A DNA stretch of 64,000 bases from Protula sp. h YS-2021 (Eukaryota > Annelida > Polychaeta > Sabellida > Serpulidae). Location: assembly GCA_949752745.1 (NCBI GenBank), contig OX457031.1:18591424-18655423 (forward strand), given 5' to 3'. Under the pieces are notes generated by a model, which saw nothing but the letters and a program-made list of their open reading frames with translations, did not search any database and was not told the origin of the DNA. Below, piece by piece: positions 1-12,023 of the stretch. A program made the position numbers and the translations under genes. Every line of letters begins with the position of its first letter. Position 1 is the stretch's first letter.

Positions 1-722
1 TTACATCTCTTGGACTTACACCTGTGGTTCCTGTTCTTACCTTCTTAGCAAAAAACAGCGTTTCTCTGGGAAAAAGACAGAGAATATAGCTAACAGTCAA
101 AAGGGTTCTATATCCAAAGTACATTGGTCTCACTAGAATAAATTGGAATAAGTTTGCCGGTTGGTGTCCTACGACCCTTTCCAACCTACCCAAGCAGTGG
201 TCGAGGATTTTCTGGAAAACTTCTTCACGACTGAGCGGCTAAAGTTAGGTTCGATTAAAGTTACCGAGCAGTTATAAGGACCAGATTTAACGCCTCTATA
301 TGTAACGATCCAGGGGAAACCACTGCTCTGTCTAAGCTGCTTTGACATTTCAAAGTTAAATCTGTCCCTTCGAGAACCAACATAGTGCAGTGGGATCTTT
401 CCTTGGTTTTGCGTTACTCACAGAGAACTGGTTTATTTGGCGACAAAGTAATCACTCCAATGAACACAACAGACAGGTTACCTTCCCCCTAGCTTTGGCA
501 TGATTTAAAAGGAGGGGTGAAATCCATGCCTTGGACCGTCAGGTACTAAAGGAAAACGGTATGCGACACAGAGTTTTCCAGCGAGCAATAGCAGGCTTTA
601 TGGGCAAGACCTCATGGCGACGGCAGTTTGAACAGATAACGTTTTAACAGATAACTTTGCCAGCTTTGTGAGGGTCAAGGGCCGGACTTGGTTTCTCTTT
701 GCGAAGTTTGTATTTTAGTAAG
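1..722. other. no intact gene seen; probable decayed retroelement
   Basis: No open frame of convincing length and no recognisable host exon is visible here. The stretch lies directly upstream of a degenerate tyrosine recombinase, so it may hold the eroded reverse transcriptase part of the same DIRS-like element. That is inference; no RT motif was identified. Confidence 0.3.
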
Positions 723-1040
723 TACTTGCTGGTGTCGGAGGACAACAGCAAAGATAATCAGAAGGCGTTGATTATTTTCTTCTTGCCGAATTTTAATAAG
801 GATTTGTCTAATCAGACAATTTGTAATTATATTAAAAGCGTTATCCTAGCTGCGTACACTAAATCTTAATCAGAAGCCGAATTTAGATATCTCTGTAACG
901 TTGAAGAGCACCAAGTAAGGCACGTTGTTAATTCGATTAGGAATATACCTAGTGTGTATCTGTCAGATATATTAGAACCAGTAGCTGGTCATCTCAAAAC
1001 TTTCACTAAATATTATCTGAAGGACTATTCAAATGTGATG
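723..1040 (+). pseudogene. DIRS-like tyrosine recombinase fragment (decayed)
   Basis: A frame of about 106 codons with one in-frame stop (TAA, near 868) reads like the C-terminal catalytic part of a DIRS/Ngaro-type retrotransposon recombinase. Visible features are KDLSNQTICNYIKSVILAAY near the start, an HxxR box (HQVR, near 910) and the terminal FTKYYLKD that holds the nucleophilic tyrosine. In intact elements this enzyme integrates a circular cDNA by site-specific recombination. The stop codon, the missing N-terminus and the absence of recognisable flanking domains indicate a dead copy. A Crypton-type recombinase is the main alternative. Confidence 0.55.
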
Positions 1041-2245
1041 AAGTTTTGGGACTGTATTCTCAGGGCTCTTTCTTGGCGTCTGAATCAGTTGTGTTTATCT
1101 AATCCTTATCTGTTGCTGTGAATCGACGACCAAAAGTAAGGTATGATTAAGCAGAATAACCACGCCCTTCAACGCGAAAGAGTAACAGGGTGAGATACGC
1201 TTGGCCATTGGTGCGTCATCTCTTGGTACTTTGTCCGTCCTTCTGTGTGCCAAAGGTGTTAGCCCATTCGATTGTATTTTGAAGATGATTGGGTACATTG
1301 GGCACATTAAAAATGGGTATCATTGGTGTTTTCCTTCTGCCTTTTTACCCTCGCTGCTTTCTTTTACGAGCAAAAGCAGAGTTCTTTGAAAGATTGCTCG
1401 ACTTTTCTCGAAACGCAGGCTACCCATGCCCCTGTTTTTAGTTCTGTATAAAGGTAGAGAGCGAATTCAGAGCTTTTGTGAGGTAAAACTGAGGTTTACC
1501 GCTCTTTTACAAGTAAAAGCCTAATTCACGTTCTCCACTTTTACCATAGCTTTTTCCTCCCATCCACTCCTCGTAACACTGGATGTAGTTGGTACAGTGG
1601 AGCAACACTCGAAAGAGGCTTGGTACTAGGATACCAATGATTCTGATTGGCTTGGAACTAGGTCTGGACTATCTGACCCACTAGGGGGCAATTTTTGTTT
1701 TGCATTGCGTGATTCGTGATACGTACAAAAGTGGAAAATATATGTACTTAAGCATTTCACGAAAATATAACATCCGAATAATTAGCTTCAAAGAGCGATG
1801 GCCCGGAGCAATGTCCCTGACAATTAACAGAAACTGAGTTACTAAAAATAAAATATTATTGATCTAACACTAAAACTTGAGCTTTAGTTCAACATATTCA
1901 AAACGGTGAATAATGTCTTCATGTTGACTCGAACTAAGTCAATATATGCTTTGCTACATGACTTAACGGGCGATTTAACTGCAGGTAGCTGCAATATCTA
2001 TGAGCGTTCCGTTATTGACTTGACAATGCTATTTACAAAGCTCTGTTATTCCAGAAGGATGGCCTAATTTTAAGCATTTTATCCAATTTAAAGACCAAGT
2101 TCCGAGTCAACTGTCATTCATTTTGCCCGAAAATTTACAGTTTGGACTAAAGTCGCTTTGTGGGGAAATGGATGGCATTTCAATATAGTAATAAACGTTT
2201 TTTGTGCCTTAAATTAACTGCCTTGAATGAGTGATGGCTACTCAC
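1041..2245. other. intronic/intergenic DNA, no feature recognised
   Basis: No further GalNAc-transferase exon could be found on the minus strand here, so the next exon probably lies beyond the left edge of the window. Short open frames at 1095-1389 look random. Confidence 0.4.
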
Positions 2246-2418
2246 GCCTAGTGCTGGCGTCATCCACAAGTATGACCTCATGTAGATACTCCGGTGGGCT
2301 TCTGTTTATAACACTATGAACCGTTCTCAGTACCACACTCTTAGCTTCGTTGTAATAAATAATAATTGCACTTGCAGTGGGGATCTTCTTCGAGTTTGGG
2401 TACACTGCCTGTTGGCAT
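2246..2418 (-). CDS. polypeptide GalNAc-transferase, exon 3 (partial gene)
   Basis: This 173-bp exon encodes the start of the GT-A catalytic domain of a polypeptide N-acetylgalactosaminyltransferase (GT27 family), the Golgi enzyme that starts mucin-type O-glycosylation. Diagnostic segments are the P-T-A-S start of the Rossmann core, [18 protein letters not shown] and ILVDDAS. The exon is bounded by an acceptor (TTGTTTCAG, cut after 2419) and a donor (GTGAGT from 2245). It enters in phase 2: AG from the previous exon joins A here to make Arg, giving [11 protein letters not shown], which matches family order. It leaves in phase 1. The rest of the catalytic domain and the lectin domain are not in this window. 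Confidence 0.88.
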
Positions 2419-2807
2419 CTGAAACAATACACCAAACGTCTCCCACAGAGGGCCAAGAAATTCATTGACAGACATTTCACAGTCACTTTCTTACCAATCT
2501 AAAAAACACCTGTAGCCCGGAAATAAGACTGTATGTCAGGGTATCTATAAACGGCTTTATATCTTAGTTGTTGTTTTTCTAGATTCTTCAAAATTTGACA
2601 GAATAAGGGATCTGAAGAAAAGTAGTCATAACGGTTGGGGTATCCATCGATCCTGGAGTAATAGAGCTTTCATTTCAATGCATAATAGCGGAGAGTAGAA
2701 TAATTTGTTTCAATGTAATACATATCAAACGATACTGTGGTTGATAATGGTGGGAGATATACCGGCCAAGAAAATTGTTATAAAAACATAGCCCTTACTT
2801 TTCAGAC

Positions 2808-2937
2808 CTGACGTCACTAAGCGAGCGATCGAGAGCAATCGTGTCACTGGCAATGATGTTGAAGCCTTCCAGCTTCATGGCATCGTCGAAGCCTCGCGGC
2901 ATGGCACCAGTCATGCCGGAGCCTTGTTCTCCCAGCC
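2808..2937 (-). CDS. polypeptide GalNAc-transferase, exon 2
   Basis: A 130-bp exon encoding the region before the catalytic domain: GLGEQGSGM, then FNIIASDTIALDRSLSDVR, which corresponds to the conserved F-N-x-x-A-S-D-x-I-x-L-x-R-S-L-x-D-x-R block of the family. The acceptor is TTTGCAG and the donor is CAG/GTCTGA. The first two bases complete a Gly codon begun in exon 1, and the last two complete an Arg codon in exon 3. This joint phase fit is the strongest evidence that the three exons belong together. Confidence 0.85.
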
Positions 2938-3470
2938 CTGCAAATAGCCATGCCATGACGTAGCTTCAAGCTACTTAACGCTAACGCCATTACATGTGAT
3001 GGGCTGTACATTGAATTCCAGCTAGACTCATAATAATAATAATAATGATAAAATAATAATAATAATAACGTTGCATATGTAAAAAAGCACTAGCTGTAAA
3101 ATCCAGATCCCATAAGAGTAATCTTACCAAATAAACACTCGATGTATTCAGAGGTAGGATTGACGTCATGCGCGACGTCGAATTAACATCAGAAGTGATT
3201 AATTGTCCAAACAACCTCTGCAACTGATATAAGTTTTTTGCTCTTTTTTTCTTTGGAGGGGGCGGGGGATTGGCCGTGCGAACTCAGCAAATGTCGCGGT
3301 CTGCGTGGTTTTATTTACTGTACAAAATCGAGCAGGCTACTCTTTGTATATCATTTTATACCGGTACTCAGGAAACATCTAAATATGAAAGATGGTGTGG
3401 AAAGTTAACCTTTGAGTTTGGGGCAATGATAATTTAGAATCTTGAGACATGAATGGTCTGTGAAATATCC

Positions 3471-3473
<3 letters not shown>

Positions 3474-3538
<65 letters not shown>

Positions 3539-3759
3539 AGAAAAAAGAGAGACAGAGAACAGGAATAATTCCTTAAGAGTTTGTGATGGATCTCCATTAA
3601 GAAACGTGCAACAGACTTGATTGTAATAGATCTCTGTTAAGAAGTGACCAACAGATAACCTACTGTTCTAAGGTTTTCAGTTCGCCTGGTTTTACGATAC
3701 TCTGAAAAAGGGAGGGGAAGAAAGAGAGAGAGAAAGAGAAAGTGAATGGGAAAGGGGAG

Positions 3760-3826
<67 letters not shown>
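3474..3826. repeat. two (AG)n tracts in GalNAc-transferase intron 1
   Basis: Pure AG dinucleotide runs of about 60 bp lie at 3474-3533 and 3763-3825. A GACA tract follows at 3897-3925. The long RERERE and SLSLSL frames over them are artefacts of the dinucleotide. Confidence 0.95.
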
Positions 3827-3828
<2 letters not shown>

Positions 3829-3892
3829 CGCAAGAATGAGAGTAAGAGAGATAGAAAAGGAAAAAGAGAGAGTTAGAGATAGAAAGCAAGGG

Positions 3893-3926
<34 letters not shown>

Positions 3927-4050
3927 GAACAGAGAATAATTCCTTGAGAGTTTGTGATGGATCTCCATTAAGAAACGTGCAACAGACTAACCTGTTCTAA
4001 ATTTTTCAGTCCGCTGATACTCCGAGTATCTGGTTTTACGATACTCTGAA
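3540..4050. repeat. imperfect segmental duplication including the end of exon 1
   Basis: A block at about 3545-3705 recurs at about 3915-4050. Both copies contain AATAATTCCTT(A/G)AGAG, the segment GATCTCCATTAAGAAACG and GGTTTTACGATACTCTGAAA. The downstream-coordinate copy includes the 3' part of coding exon 1; the other copy is a truncated image of that exon whose donor position reads TAGGTT instead of GTTAGT. Each copy lies next to an AG tract, so unequal exchange between the tracts is a likely origin. Confidence 0.7.
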
Positions 4051-4163
4051 ATATTTTGTACAAACGTTCTTGACCTATACAAACGCAGTAGACAGAAAAA
4101 CAAAGGACAGATGGTGACAATAACAATCCAGTATTTTCGCCGGCATCTTCTAATACAAAACAT
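3992..4163 (-). CDS. polypeptide GalNAc-transferase, exon 1 (membrane anchor)
   Basis: First coding exon, starting at the ATG whose first base is 4163. It encodes a short basic cytoplasmic tail (MFCIRRCRRKYW) followed by a hydrophobic segment (IVIVTICPLFFCLL), then a polar stem. This is the type II signal-anchor layout of Golgi GalNAc-transferases. A donor (CAG/GTTAGT) follows 3992 and leaves the reading frame in phase 1, which exon 2 completes. An upstream in-frame GTG at 4172 is not a plausible eukaryotic start. The stem sequence is not conserved in the family, so this exon is identified by topology and phase rather than by similarity. Confidence 0.72.
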
Positions 4164-7100
4164 TTTGAACACTTTTAAAATCTCAGCTGTAAAGTTTTTC
4201 CTGCCTAATGTCAGTACTCACAAAGACGTCATTAAGAGTTATCCCAAGATACAAAAACACCCGCGTTAACCGCATAAAACTTGTGTAAAATCATATCAAT
4301 TAAAAGTAGCATTAGATCTGATTTTTCTTTAAACAATCTGTTCAGACTCTCAAGAGGTTAATTACGTTTTGCATATTCTGTTATAAGGTTGCTTAGAAAG
4401 TATTTGAAATGTCAATCTGGTTTCATTTTAATTACTAGCGGTGTTCATCAGTTCATTTTGGAATTGTTTCATGCTACTGGATGCCTCACTGGGTTTTTAA
4501 CCCATTAGCTTATCATTAACTACTTTCAGGTTACATTTTTCAAGTGGTGCAAAACTAATTCCTATCTTTAAAATGGTGAGCCCGAAAAACAAACGAATAT
4601 CGGGTTTTATCCTAAAGAAATAGCTTGCAGCGAAAATCTGGCATTCAACCATCCGCACACAGTTATCTTTTCTTCATTTTATGCATTTTCAGAAATCTTA
4701 GCGTTTTGCAATTGCATTTGAGCTGCACAAACTATACCCATTGACCTATTTCCATGCTTTTGTGTGCCTTCTGTTTTGAAATTACAAGACACACTTTTAC
4801 TAGAAATCGAAAATAAAAATCGACCACCAGAGAAAACTTAAAAGCATCAATATTCTTATTTGAAATTCATCAATAAAAAGAAAAAAGTACATTAATCAGA
4901 TGCTGCAAAACTGAATTAGATTGTCAAATGGGAAGGTAGTGTTGTTATAAAAGAGATGACGTCTGGGAGATCTATCTATTATATATTCATTCAGTCATAG
5001 ATGTTTTTAAATAGCACAGCACCAAAAACGTTGTTCTGTGCGATTTACATGACTAAGACCAGTTAAAAATTAGCAGCATGCTTCGCGAAATAAGTGATTT
5101 TTAAGCTGCTTCTTAAAAAGGGCTGCTGTGTCAGCGTTTCTGATTTGGGAAGGGAGTCCATTCCAGATTACTGGTGCTGCTGCACTAAATGAGCGGTCTC
5201 CAGGAGATCTGAGAGATGTATATATAAACACAAAGTAGTTCCTCACTTTTATGATAACTGTATTCTCGGAATCCCTAGTGGTTCTGCGGAGTAAAAAGGT
5301 GCTATGAACAACCGACCATACCGCCGTAGAGATTGGCTGCTGGACAACAACGAGGATGAAGCCCTCAATCGATCCAGAGTGACAAAGTTTGACGGATTAT
5401 TTAAACATATACCGTTTAATATTCAAAGTTAAATAAATAGTTTTCTCTGTTTTATTTTTATGGTAAAAGTCTTTCTGGCCATTCCAAAAAGAAACGACTG
5501 TGGATTGAACAGAATTGTCAGCATGCGTTATATTTCTCCGTTAAGAGTGAAATAAAAAGATATTTTAATTTTGACTTCAAAACGCGATTCATCTGACTAA
5601 TAAGACAACTGCCACATTAAAGTTTACTGTCTTATTTGACACAGTTCTTTGTTGCTCATACATTAGTCTTATTCGATTATTGGTTAGTACGAAGTGGGTT
5701 TACTCAGAAAAAAATATTCCAGGGAAAGGAAGATTTTATCAGTTAAAGTAAAGCATACACTGTACTCTTCATATAGCGATTTCTACTTGAGTTGAGTATC
5801 GTTGTATCTTTTGATAGCTTTAAGGTTCACGCAGATGTCTAAACCTAATTGTGAATTAACTCTAGTGACTATAGCAACTCATACTTGTGTCAGATACTGA
5901 ATGGCACGAAGAGACTGATATTCAAATGCAATTGATGAAATTGTGTTTATTAGTAATGAATTACTGGTATCGTATATATCGTAAAATGACCAGTCTTCAA
6001 TTGTCATTCAGATATTTCGAGGTCATGTTTTTTTTCTAATTCAGTTACCCGTAAACACCCCTGATTTCAGAAATAGCACCATTTGAATTCGCAACATCCC
6101 CTGGTTTCCGAGCGTGAATTAATGGAATAATCCAGGCAGAGATAGCACATAGTGGAAAAAGAAGTTTAACCTGGGGCAATATACTGTAATTGCAAATGTT
6201 GCCAACCATTGTGATACAGGCGAAAGTATAAACAATAGAATACATTCCCTATTGCGAATGCCGGGACACATTTGAATAAAAAGGGAAAAAGGAAAACACG
6301 CGCTAATACACACAAAGGGCTGTAGCACAGTTATAAAATTTAAAGCATTTAAAATATACAAGAAACAAGAAAAAATAGTAAGATTCAAAATAGCTTGATG
6401 ATATTTGCACATTGATCTTTAAATAGTTCAAACTGTTGATAATCGATTTTACAAAATCTTATTATGACTTGAAATTACTCCACTCAGCATCCAATCAATT
6501 GCATATTTGGTTTCCTGCAAAATGCTCTAGCATTTGAGATGATATTGCACCTGTGTTCCCCTCGACAGAAAACAAAAAATGTACCTGTTGTGATTTTGCG
6601 AACATTTTATTATATGCGCATTAAACTAAACTAGGTCCTGTATTTTTCCATCAATCTTTATAATAATAAAAATACTACTACTACTACTACTACTAATAAT
6701 AATAATAATAAACCGATAATTTTGTTATGCCTCTCAGGTTACATAGTAAATATTTAACAACATAAATAACAGAAGATCTTGAAAAGGGGTCTATTGTAAT
6801 CATGCAGCATAGCAGTGAAAAGAACATAACGATGACACAAGTACCTGAAACCTGGCACACAGGATATTCATATTGTCTATTCTAATTATTAACACTTGAC
6901 AAGCCTTTGGCTTGCAAGAGTTATATGAATTTGTGCGAGCAAAATTCGTCCTTTTTTTTTCTTCTTGACACTTTTTCCGATTTTTTGTGTCTTCTTCTCC
7001 TCTGACACTATGGGCCCTACGACCATGAAACTTGGGACTTATGAAGAGCTTGATCTGAACATGTGCATGTCACTTTTTATTTTCGTCTTTGATTTCGTTT

Positions 7101-8740
7101 TCTTTGATAAAACGCCATGTGAAAAGAGTGCATTTTTGCAAGTAAATGCGTAGCATTTAACCCACATCACACACAGTTGCACAGTGAGCTTTGTGCGAGC
7201 TCTCACTGCGTACATAGCTAACACGGCGTATGCTAGATCAGTCAATGAAACCTTAAGTCAACAGAAACCAAACACTACTCGGCTTATAAGACATATTCAA
7301 GCTGTGTTGTTTGCAATATATTATTCAAGAAATAACCCATTGAAGGAAGTATTTTTGCGTTTTAATTTTTGTCAAGTGTTTAAAATTTCGCTAGCGAAGT
7401 GAGGTTCTAGTTATACTGTTGAAACCATCTTCCGTTATCACCTATCACACCCCAATATCTGGCCTATTTTCAGTCGGTGTTTTTTATATCTGGTTGTCTG
7501 AGCACAGTGAAGCCTTCATAGCATACCACCTTTAGGGTCGATAAAAGTGTTTATAATTGACAGTCGATCTTTAACTGGTGGGATCAAATAAAATTCATCA
7601 GAACGTCATTTGTTGCCTGGATGCCACAGGTTCTCAATAAGGACGACGGAATGGCTCTCTCACTCTGTTAGACTGGCAGTGAGGGCACGAATACAAGTTC
7701 TTTTTTAAGTTCAATTACTGTTTACTGAAGAACAAAAATCAAAGTTTTTTTATTGAGTATTGCCTTACATATCCTCATGTTATAGTAGCTGTAATCAGAG
7801 TTGATTGTGGTGTAATTAAAACAAACCACATACAATAAACAGTGATAAAAATCACAGCTTTATTATTAGTGAAAAAAACATGAGATAAGCTGGTTGCTTT
7901 GTATCCCTACATCTATCACTACCATGACTTTTGATGCTGATGGTCAAGTTAGGAAAGAAATGCCTTAGGTTCGATATTACGACAAACCATCTTTCATTTC
8001 AGGTGTGGTACTATCCAAAGGCACCACTGTACTGCGCATTTTTATGTATATGTAGTTTAACAGTACTAGTATACCAAATACCCTGACTTTTTATCTTTTT
8101 ATACCGACAACGACAGCTAAACGCTACATATCTGGTTCATTCAGTTATTTGTGCTTTGGATATATAAATAAAATTTCAAGTGATTTTGTGCAGTCATATT
8201 TTGTATTAGAGGTAGTACTATTTCTACTTGTTTTACATAATCATAACTAGTGTCTGTTTGAGTCTTGTCTTTCTCGCCTTTCACTCATAGCAGAGAAACA
8301 CACCATGAAATGCGATTGCCTACGAATAGAACACGTATTTTTTCACAACACAATTCTTGAATTTAATCTCAAATCAACCTTTCTATTTTTAAATTGACTC
8401 TGCCTTAAAATCCTGCAAGTTTAGCAAAACTGTTCGTATTGTGCCCCCCACAAATGTACTCTGCCCAGATACGAGTTCCATGTCGTTACCTACAATGACT
8501 TAATCTAGGTGTGGATTCACGAGATTTAAATATAATCCCTAATCTCACACAAATAAAGTGTTTTGTTTGAGGTGGATGTATTTTGTCATTTCTGTGATCC
8601 TTAATCCCGTAATCCTCAAATAAACACTCCGTAGCTATCTGAAAGAATCAAAGCAAATAAAAAACTTCTTCAATCCTTATGAAATAAAAAATATCGCAGT
8701 TCAAAAAATGATTTGTTCTTTATATTGTCAATGGGGAAGT
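4164..8740. other. gene-free host DNA with short repeats
   Basis: No coding exon recognised on either strand. About 4990-5400 reads like a dispersed repeat (GGGAAGGGAGTCCATTCCAG and flanks). (ACT)n/(AAT)n trinucleotides lie at 6672-6712. Open frames near 6045-6412 and 6965-7402 show no family features. Confidence 0.4.
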
Positions 8741-8853
8741 TTAGTCCTGAATTTATTTGGGGACCCTATAGCCAGATACCTTATGCCTGAGAACTTAATG
8801 GCCGGACCTCATGGCTGGGGACTTTATGGGCGGGGACGTTTTGCCCTGGATTC
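8741..8853 (-). mobile_element. solo arm of a 15-bp-unit foldback element
   Basis: Read on the minus strand from 8853 inward, the sequence begins GAATCC, the same terminus as the complete foldback elements at 11438 and 54068. It continues in steps of 15 bp: AGGGCAAAACGTCCC, CGCCCATAAAGTCCC, CAGCCATGAGGTCCG, then weaker units to about 8741. No matching opposite arm was found, so this is a solo or decayed arm. Confidence 0.5.
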
Positions 8854-8951
8854 GATAAATATTTATTTTATGGTTGACAAAATGAGGTTCCATGTTGGCC
8901 TGTTTACCTCAAAAATGAATTCTTAATTACTGAGGATTGATCTGTTTCTAG

Positions 8952-9455
8952 ATGTCACAAGAAAAGGCACTATCAAAGACCAGTAATCATGAAGAATTGA
9001 TCCAAAGAGCCATTTCATTAAGCGCTCGTGCAAACGATGAACCGGGACGTTATGGCCCGTTCGGTGCCGTCGTCGTTCGTGACGGCGATGGCGTCATCCT
9101 TGGCGAGGGCACCAATAACATGCTGGAAATCCTGGATCCTACCGCCCACGGTGAAATCGTCGCCATTCGTGCTGCCTGCCGTACTATCGGTAGCCTAAAC
9201 CTTGAAGGCTGCACCCTATATACAAGCTGTGAGCCTTGCTCAATGTGTAGTACCATTGTTTGGCATACGGGCATCCATCGTGTTTTCTATGCAGGGAGGC
9301 TGTCCAATGCAGCTGATCTTCTCGATAAACGCTACGAGTTTTCGGAGGTTGGAAAGCCTATCAGTGAACGGCCATACAAAGCCATACAAGGTACTCCCAC
9401 ACAGGTAGAGGAAGCTGAGAAGATTGTCCAAAATTACGCAAAAGCCACTCTCTGA
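8952..9455 (+). CDS. nucleoside deaminase, guanine deaminase-like (CDA fold)
   Basis: A 167-residue zinc-dependent deaminase of the cytidine-deaminase superfamily, closest in pattern to bacterial-type guanine deaminases and tRNA adenosine deaminase relatives. The metal and catalytic motifs are complete: HGE (His66 zinc ligand, Glu68 proton shuttle) and PCSMC (Cys96 and Cys99 zinc ligands), with GPFGAVVV near residues 35-42 and DPTAHGEIVAIR around the first motif. The probable reaction is hydrolytic deamination of guanine to xanthine, or of a related base, in the cytosol. The frame is full length for the family with no intron. The ATG directly follows an acceptor-like TCTGTTTCTAG, so a 5' non-coding exon may exist. 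The frame is visibly more GC-rich than its AT-rich surroundings; old transfer from bacteria is possible but unproven. Confidence 0.85.
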   Translation: MSQEKALSKTSNHEELIQRAISLSARANDEPGRYGPFGAVVVRDGDGVILGEGTNNMLEILDPTAHGEIVAIRAACRTIGSLNLEGCTLYTSCEPCSMCSTIVWHTGIHRVFYAGRLSNAADLLDKRYEFSEVGKPISERPYKAIQGTPTQVEEAEKIVQNYAKATL

Positions 9456-11437
9456 CATGAAACATGCACATTTTTAATCATACAGCTGTGTAATACTATG
9501 CATTACATCGAGTGTGCTTGTTTAACTTGCCGAATTCTGCTGTATTTCTAGAGTAAATCAAGTATAATTTTAAAGCATAATCTATGTCTGATAAAAAGAA
9601 TCGACTTTGTTATCACGTTTTGTTCCAACAACTAATCTGATGAGTTTTTTGCTTTTATCAGATTTTCTATGAATGGCTGAAAGGGAATATTTTTTGCAAA
9701 ATTGTTCTTAGATTGGACGAGAACGATTTTTTTTCTCAATTTTAAAATTACCAAAATGCTAAATGAAAGATTTTTGAATAACAATGTCGTTAAATGTGTT
9801 TTCTACTCAGCTTTAACCTATATCATAATTTGTGTTATATAATACACAAACGTTATCTTTGGACCTCCCTGAAACAAGCCACAAAAATTACATTTCTGCA
9901 AACACGTGCAAAAAGTATGTCATATGTAATATGCATGCACTGCGATTTAAACATAAAATGTCTAAATTTTTTTTTGGTTTATTTATTTATTAAATAAATA
10001 CATGGGAGCCCTGGGCAGGGAATATCCATCAAATGAGACTACCTCACAAATAAGACCACTTTTCAGCGGTTCTTTCTTGGTATTTTCTATTATGAAGAAC
10101 CCCATAAAGAGGAACATTTTAGTTCAATCTCATTGGTGGTTCTAGTCATTAAGCTATGATGGTCCTTTTAATTGACGACCTATCCAGCGCCTTTATTTGT
10201 GTTGCTAAAAACAGATTTTTAATCGGTCCCAGGTTTAAAATTAGTTCAACGATCAAAATTGTGAGGGGGTCGAAAGCCAGATCAAATTTAATCTCTTAAC
10301 GGACATTTAAAAATCGACCATAAGTTGCTGCTGCTTTCAAAATCGTCTCCACAGCCTAGAGAATGGAACGATATTATTTCTCACAACTGCAATAGAAACC
10401 TCGAAAATTGAAGTAACATAATCCAATTTCTAAGTCCTGTTTGTGACTGAGAGGTAGAACAGGATTATTGCAAAATGATCCTATTTGTAACGTGGAATAA
10501 TTTGCAGCGACGCCCTTCTCCAGGGGTTCCATTTATATAGTTGATATCACGAATTAACGAAATAGTAAGTTATTTACATAATTCATTAGTATATCCGGAA
10601 TAATGCCCAAGCCTTTAAGCCTTCCCACCAAAACAAAATACAGTCGGACCCACTTAATATGAACACGGTTAACATGAAGTTCGCGCAATGTGAAGTAATT
10701 TGCTTGGTCCCAATGTAAAATGCCTTGGTTTCTATGGACAGAAATTCACATAACATGAACACATCTATTAGTTCGCGTAATATGAAGTCCAGCATAAGGT
10801 CCCACAGGCCACATTTACTGCATAATTTGTTCGCTTAATATGAACTACATAAAAGGCCAAGACAAAAACACAAAGAACACAAGTACACAGAAGACTTTGA
10901 GTAAGTGTCAACATTGAATGCTATTGTTTATAAAAGGCATGTCCTTATTTTATCATTCATTCAATAAAAACATTCAAAAATGGAATATTTATTGCAGGAT
11001 CTGAAGCTTAAGAATTGAAAAAGACTTCTATTTCCTATATCAGAAAATTTCTTATTAAATTTTATTCATTCAAGTTTATTTATCAATCCTTCCAATTAGT
11101 CATACAACAATTTCAAAAAAATAGCTTACATTAAACTCAATCCATTATATTTCTATCAAATCGCTTTCACTTATCATAATCACATTAAAGATAGCGATAA
11201 ACATCTTTTTTCCACAGACATGTAAGTGAATTTATTGAAATATAAATCAGATAAATAATATCGGTAAACTGTTTTGATCTTTCAAACATGTCAATTATCT
11301 GTTTATTTCATTAAGTTTGAATACATCCTATTAAAATAAAGTAAATCAATACAAAACTATCGATGATTCTCAGTTAATTGATTTTTCTGGTATGACTATT
11401 TCTGTATTCAGTGTAATCAATTCATTCTGTTTTATGT
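9456..11437. other. gene-free host DNA; pogo-like terminal fragment
   Basis: No gene recognised. About 10641-10860 begins CAGTCGGACCCACTTAATAT and repeats the theme 'ATATGAA/CATGAA ... GTTCGCG', resembling a Tc1/pogo-type terminal repeat. No opposite end was found. An AT-rich stretch with no feature follows to 11437. Confidence 0.3.
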
Positions 11438-12023
11438 GAATCCGCGACAAAATGCCTCGCGACATAAGGCCTCGCGACAAAACGCCTCAAAATGTAAAGT
11501 GCGACAAAACGCCTCAATCGTATAAACTCCCCATTTTCCCCCTTTTTTCTTACTTTTTATCGTACACTCATTGTTCGTCTATTACACATTTGTCATTGAG
11601 CTTGTTTCTGAATTTTTGCTCGTACTGTTTTTCCATTTTTTTTTTACATTTTTGCTCATTTTTTTCTACGACAAGATGCTTGTTATATATTTTATTCTAC
11701 AAAGGAAGAAGAACAAAAACAAAGAAATGCTTCCTTTGCTGGTCTTGCATTCAAAGAGTAGTCGGATCAGAGTCACTGAATGTCAGAGATATCGGAGTAT
11801 TGCATGGCATCTAATCCTCGAAAGTCGCCAGACTGGCTAAAAAACAAGTCATTTAGTCAAAGTAAGAAAAATGGGGGAAAATAGGGAGTTTATACGAGTG
11901 AGGCCTTTTTGTCGCACTTTACATTTTGAGGCGTTTTGTCGCGAGGCCTTATGTCGCGAGGCGTTTTATCGCGAGGCGTTGTGTCGGGAGGCGTTTTGTT
12001 GCGAGGCCTTTTGTCGGGATACC
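11438..12023. mobile_element. foldback element A, 15-bp-unit inverted arms, 9-bp TSD
   Basis: A 586-bp element flanked by the direct repeat GTTTTATGT (11429-11437 and 12024-12032). The left end reads GAATCCGCGACAAAATGCC; the right end, reversed, reads GGTATCCCGACAAAAGGCC. Each arm is a run of 15-bp units such as GCGACAAAACGCCTC, then a spacer (AAAATGTAAAGT), then one more unit. The right arm has about three more units than the left. The interior of about 320 bp has no clear gene. A 9-bp duplication with long, internally repetitive inverted arms recalls Foldback/Mutator-type elements. Confidence 0.85.
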
